Assembly: GCF_003046475.1 (NCBI RefSeq)
Contig: NZ_PZZZ01000001.1
Span: 248,001-312,000 of the forward strand
Direction of reading: 5' to 3'
Origin: Mycoplana dimorpha
GTDB taxonomy: Bacteria; Pseudomonadota; Alphaproteobacteria; Rhizobiales; Rhizobiaceae
Length of the DNA: 64,000 nt
The number at the start of each line of letters is the position of its first letter. Position 1 is the first letter of the stretch. Positions 60,971 through 64,000 of the stretch are shown here, in pieces. Under the pieces are notes generated by a model, which made no database searches, had not been told where the DNA came from, and saw only the letters and a program-made list of their open reading frames with translations. A program made the position numbers and the translations under genes.

Positions 60971-62068
60971 ATGATGAAGATCGCCTTCCATTCCCCGCTG
61001 AAATCGCCCGATCACCCGGTTCCTTCCGGTGACCGGCTGATGGCCAGGCTGCTGGTCGACGCGCTGAAGCGCGCCGGACACGCGGTCGAGGTCGCCTCGC
61101 AACTGCGGAGCTTTACGGCCGATCCGGAGGGGAGGGACCGCGCGCTGATCGAGGCTGAAGCGGCGGCGGAGATCGACCGGCTCGACGGTTTGTGGCGGGC
61201 CGGCGGGGTGCCGGACGTCTGGTTCTGCTATCACCCCTACTACAAGGCGCCGGACCTGATCGGCCCGACGCTGGCGAGGCGCTTCGGTCTCGCCTACGTC
61301 ACCGCCGAGGCTTCCTATTCGGCGCGCCGCAACCAGGGAATCTGGGCGAACGACCAGGCGCGGCTGATCGAGGCGGTGCGCGGCGCAGCACTCAACCTCT
61401 GCTTTACCCGGCGCGACCGCGACGGCCTGGCCGCGGCTGCGCCGGAGGGCCGCTACCTGCTGCTGCAGCCCTTTATCGACCCTTCGGCCCTTCTGGACCG
61501 GGCGCCGCAGCCGCAACCGGGCCGTCTCGCCGCGGTGGCGATGATGCGGGCCGGCGACAAGATGGCGAGCTACCGCATGCTGGCGGCGGCGCTCTTGCAA
61601 CTGCAGCATCGGCCATGGACGCTGTCGGTAGTCGGCGACGGGACGCTGCGCGAGGAGGTGCGGGCGCTGTTTTCGCCGCTGCCGCCGGAGCGGATCACCT
61701 GGCACGGCCAGAGCAGCGCGTCGGAGATCGCCGCCATATTGAGGCAATCGGCGCTCTATGTGTGGCCCGGCACCGGCGAGGCCTATGGCCTGGCCTATCT
61801 CGAGGCGCAGGCAGCCGGGCTTCCGGTCGTCGCACAGGCGGTGGCCGGCGTGCCGGAGGTGGTGCGCGACGGGGTGACGGGCCTGCTGACGCCGGCCGGC
61901 GACGTACATGCCTTTGCCGTGGCCATCGAACGGCTTCTGGCAAACGAAGGCGAGCGACGTCAGATGGCCTTGGCCGCGCGCCGCTTCGTGGCCGAGGAAT
62001 GCTCGATCGACCGGGCCTCGCTGCGACTGGACGAAGCGCTGAAACGCCATGTGGGGGGAAGCCGATGA
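60971..62068 (+). CDS. GT4 family glycosyltransferase
   Basis: The 365-residue GT-B protein begins with tandem ATGs (60971/60974). It contains M-K-I-A-F-H-S-P-L-K-S-P-D-H-P-x-P-S-G-D-R-L near the N-terminus and the C-terminal nucleotide-sugar site G-E-A-Y-G-L-A-Y-L-E-A-Q-A-A-G-L-P-V-V-A with the E-x7-E pair. It has no membrane helix or signal. It probably transfers a sugar to a cytoplasmic acceptor. It overlaps the deacetylase gene by 4 nt (ATGA), a sign of a coupled two-step pathway. Confidence 0.86.
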   Translation: MMKIAFHSPLKSPDHPVPSGDRLMARLLVDALKRAGHAVEVASQLRSFTADPEGRDRALIEAEAAAEIDRLDGLWRAGGVPDVWFCYHPYYKAPDLIGPTLARRFGLAYVTAEASYSARRNQGIWANDQARLIEAVRGAALNLCFTRRDRDGLAAAAPEGRYLLLQPFIDPSALLDRAPQPQPGRLAAVAMMRAGDKMASYRMLAAALLQLQHRPWTLSVVGDGTLREEVRALFSPLPPERITWHGQSSASEIAAILRQSALYVWPGTGEAYGLAYLEAQAAGLPVVAQAVAGVPEVVRDGVTGLLTPAGDVHAFAVAIERLLANEGERRQMALAARRFVAEECSIDRASLRLDEALKRHVGGSR

Positions 62069-62811
62069 GTGTAGACGCAGTCTGGCAACCGCTTCTGGAC
62101 GAACTCGACCGCTGGCGGGCCGCGGGGCGGCAGGCGACGTTCTGGCTGCGCGACGACGACGCCGTCGAGCCCACCGCCGCCCTCGACCGGCTGCTGGACC
62201 TGACGGCCAGACACGCCGTTCCCACGGCGCTTGCTGTCATTCCGGCCTTCACGGGCGAGGCGCTGGCCGACCGGCTCGCCGAGGCGCCGCATGCCGAGGT
62301 GATGGTGCACGGCTGGTCGCACGAGAATTTCGCGGCCGAGGGCGAGAAGAAGCAGGAGCTCGGTGACCATCGTCCCGCCGACGTCGTACTCGCCTCGCTC
62401 GAAAAGGGCCTCGTCCGTCTGCGCCAGCTTCATGGTTCGCGCCTGTCGCCGGTGCTGGTACCGCCCTGGAACCGGATCGCCCCGGCGCTGGTGCCCCGGC
62501 TCGGCGGGATCGGTTTCCGCGCGCTGTCGGTCTACGGCCCCGAGAGGAATGCCGGCCTGCGCGCGATCAACACCCATGTGGACGTGATGGACTGGCGCGG
62601 CACGCGCGGCGGCCGGGAGACGGCAGTGCTGGTCGGGGGCATGGTCGCGCGCCTGCGGGCGATCGAGGCCGGCCATGGCACGCTTGGTCTGCTCACCCAT
62701 CACCTCGTTCACGATGCGGCGGTATGGACCTTTCTGGAGGGCCTGTTTGAACGGACGGCGCACCATCCGGCCTGCCGCTGGGCGCCGATTTCGGCAATTC
62801 TCGGCGACTGA
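62065..62811 (+). CDS. Cytoplasmic polysaccharide deacetylase-like (NodB fold) protein
   Basis: The 248-residue protein lacks a signal peptide. It has a metal-site pattern L-R-D-D-D (residues 28-32) and H-G-W-S-H-E-N near 84, i.e. the first Asp and the H-x3-H motif of NodB-type enzymes, and H-H-L-V-H-D near the C-terminus. It starts at the ATG at 62065 after GGGGGGAAGCCG. Coupled to the GT4 gene it may deacetylate the product of that transferase, as MshB-like or PIG-L-like enzymes do, although those are unrelated folds. That is a hypothesis. Confidence 0.8.
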   Translation: MSVDAVWQPLLDELDRWRAAGRQATFWLRDDDAVEPTAALDRLLDLTARHAVPTALAVIPAFTGEALADRLAEAPHAEVMVHGWSHENFAAEGEKKQELGDHRPADVVLASLEKGLVRLRQLHGSRLSPVLVPPWNRIAPALVPRLGGIGFRALSVYGPERNAGLRAINTHVDVMDWRGTRGGRETAVLVGGMVARLRAIEAGHGTLGLLTHHLVHDAAVWTFLEGLFERTAHHPACRWAPISAILGD

Positions 62812-62926
62812 GGCTTCGACGCGCGGCCCCGATCGACCTCCGGCTGATTGAGACCGCGCGGCAGCCGGCCGTGGCAAGGTCCACGCTTCTGGAGGAAAGT
62901 GGGCGCTGAGAGTTCGGGATCCGGGC

Positions 62927-63835
62927 CTAGGCGGCGACCGTCGCATATTCCAGCATCTGGCCGTCGCGGGCCGAGAAGGCGTTGGGGAACTCGGCGGCGG
63001 CGAGGCGGTCGATCGCTTCGAGCTCGGCGTCGGAGCGCCATGGGGCATGGTGGATGAAGGCGATGGACCTGGCATTGCCGGCCCTTGCCAGCCGGATCGC
63101 CTGCTGCCAGGTCGAGTGGCCGAAGCCACGGAAGACTTCCATCTCCTCGTCGATGTAGCAGCAGTCGTAGATGAACAGGTCGACGTTCTCGATCAGCCGC
63201 AGCACCTCGGGGTCCAGCGTGCCCGGCACATGCTCGGTGTCGGTGATGAATGCCACCGAGCGGCCGCGCCATTCGAGCCGGTAGCCGATTGCGCCGCCGG
63301 GATGGTTGAGGTTGCCGGTGCGCACCGTGATGCCGCGGCGCGGCTCGAGCACGTCACCGGCGCGGAAGTCGCCGAAGGTGAGGGAGGCTCGGCAGATCCT
63401 GGGGTCGACCGGGAACCATGGCGGCCGCATGAACTCGCACAGCATCTCGCCGGTGGTCATCGTCCCCGCCAGGTGCCCCGACCAGATCTTGATGGCGCAT
63501 CCGGGGTCGTAGAGCGGCTTGAAGTAGGGGATTCCGATGATGTGATCGTAATGGCAGTGACTGAAGAAAAGGTCGACCTGCCGCACCCCTTGGGCCTTCA
63601 GCGCCATGCCCGCCGGGGGTATGCCGGAACCGGCGTCGAACAGCAGGATGTCGTCGCCGCAACGGATCTCGACGCTTACCGTGTTGCCGCCATACCGGCT
63701 GAACTGCGGACCCGAGACCGGGATGCTGCCGCGCGTGCCCCAGAATTTCACCGACAGCGTGCCGTTGGCGCCACTCGGTCGAGGAGGGGCTTTTGTCCGG
63801 TGCCTGGCCTGCGGTGGCATTTCCAGCAAGTTCAT
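62927..63835 (-). CDS. MBL fold metallo-hydrolase (ribonuclease Z/cPDE-like)
   Basis: The 302-residue protein has the metallo-beta-lactamase motif H93-x-H95-x-D97-H98 (S-H-C-H-Y-D-H-I). Downstream ligands are likely H in L-N-H-P-G-G, D in I-T-D-T-E-H and H in I-H-H-A-P-W. The start F-W-G-T-R-G-S-I-P is that of the AtsA/ElaC-like or cyclic-nucleotide phosphodiesterase-like group. Substrate unknown. GAGGTCGGGCAGAG precedes the ATG. The 165 nt up to the window end show no gene. Confidence 0.87.
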   Translation of the reverse strand: MNLLEMPPQARHRTKAPPRPSGANGTLSVKFWGTRGSIPVSGPQFSRYGGNTVSVEIRCGDDILLFDAGSGIPPAGMALKAQGVRQVDLFFSHCHYDHIIGIPYFKPLYDPGCAIKIWSGHLAGTMTTGEMLCEFMRPPWFPVDPRICRASLTFGDFRAGDVLEPRRGITVRTGNLNHPGGAIGYRLEWRGRSVAFITDTEHVPGTLDPEVLRLIENVDLFIYDCCYIDEEMEVFRGFGHSTWQQAIRLARAGNARSIAFIHHAPWRSDAELEAIDRLAAAEFPNAFSARDGQMLEYATVAA

Positions 63836-64000
63836 CTCTGCCCGACCTCGTCGAGTGCGCCGGGGCGACCGGGGCTTCTATCGCGCCCAGCCTTCCATGG
63901 TTCCAAGCGGTGCCCCAGGTACAAATGGTGCGTCAAGCGTAACGAATGCGTAACCTTTTTGCGAGTGCCAAGTTGACGCGGAAAATTCACGCCCTTCGGA

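Noticed and set aside
1-64000. tRNA/rRNA genes, CRISPR arrays, insertion sequences or prophage
   Set aside because: I saw no T-loop/acceptor patterns, no regularly spaced repeats and no transposase, integrase or phage structural genes in the reading frames.

Overview
The window is GC-rich, densely packed bacterial DNA. Its gene content points to the alphaproteobacterial order Hyphomicrobiales (Rhizobiales). The diagnostic items are a Ros/MucR zinc-finger regulator, a seven-gene pha/Mrp cation:proton antiporter operon, a DivJ-like cell-cycle histidine kinase, a twin-arginine repeat protein of the TIGR03808 type, DUF1491, DUF2336, DUF5330 and DUF6456 proteins, and a rhizobial-style mosaic of short palindromes. 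The order mucR - DnaA-like HTH - DUF6456 - sufE - DUF5330 - divJ-like recalls the Agrobacterium/Rhizobium chromosome. I cannot name a genus from sequence alone. I see no rRNA, tRNA, CRISPR array, prophage or insertion sequence, so this looks like ordinary chromosome.

Layout. 1-6.3 kb: a truncated MFS exporter, a rhizobial type II L-asparaginase, a VOC protein, two glutathione S-transferases around a LysR regulator, and a copper pair (DUF2946-like protein and PCu(A)C chaperone). 6.5-10.8 kb (minus): a Tat-exported beta-helix protein, trans-aconitate methyltransferase, haloacid dehalogenase and zinc alcohol dehydrogenase. 11-18.3 kb: branched-chain aminotransferase, a DUF2272 protein, Fe/Mn superoxide dismutase, an Asp/Glu racemase-fold protein, a divergent WYL-regulator/LysE-exporter pair with a clear operator, two c-type cytochromes and a DJ-1/PfpI protein. 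18.4-26.5 kb: acetyltransferase, PQQ glucose-type dehydrogenase divergent from a large periplasmic arylsulfatase, SelO and a small protein. 26.5-35.9 kb: homocysteine methyltransferase divergent from a TetR regulator, a FitAB-type toxin-antitoxin operon with a near-perfect operator, oligopeptidase B, a palindromic repeat element, YceI/cytochrome b561, polysaccharide deacetylase, AI-2E transporter and a ring-cleavage-type VOC enzyme. 36-38.7 kb: universal stress protein, DksA-like protein, hemolysin III-like protein and GNAT, headed by a perfect FNR/FixK box. 38.7-45.5 kb: msrB and the pha operon A-G, whose junctions mostly overlap by 1-4 nt. 45.9-54 kb: the mucR/divJ-like regulatory and envelope block. 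54-64 kb: a class A penicillin-binding protein, DUF1214/DUF1254 membrane proteins, DUF2336, and a GT32 - GT4 - polysaccharide deacetylase set followed by a metallo-beta-lactamase-fold hydrolase.

Themes. Many genes serve envelope and stress functions: redox repair, ion and pH homeostasis, peptidoglycan synthesis and periplasmic electron transfer. The best leads for undescribed biology are the soluble GT32/GT4/deacetylase set with no exporter, the DnaA-domain-IV-like protein paired with DUF6456 beside mucR, the racemase-fold protein that has lost one half of the usual catalytic machinery, and several well-defined operators (WYL/LysE, FitAB, TetR, FixK).
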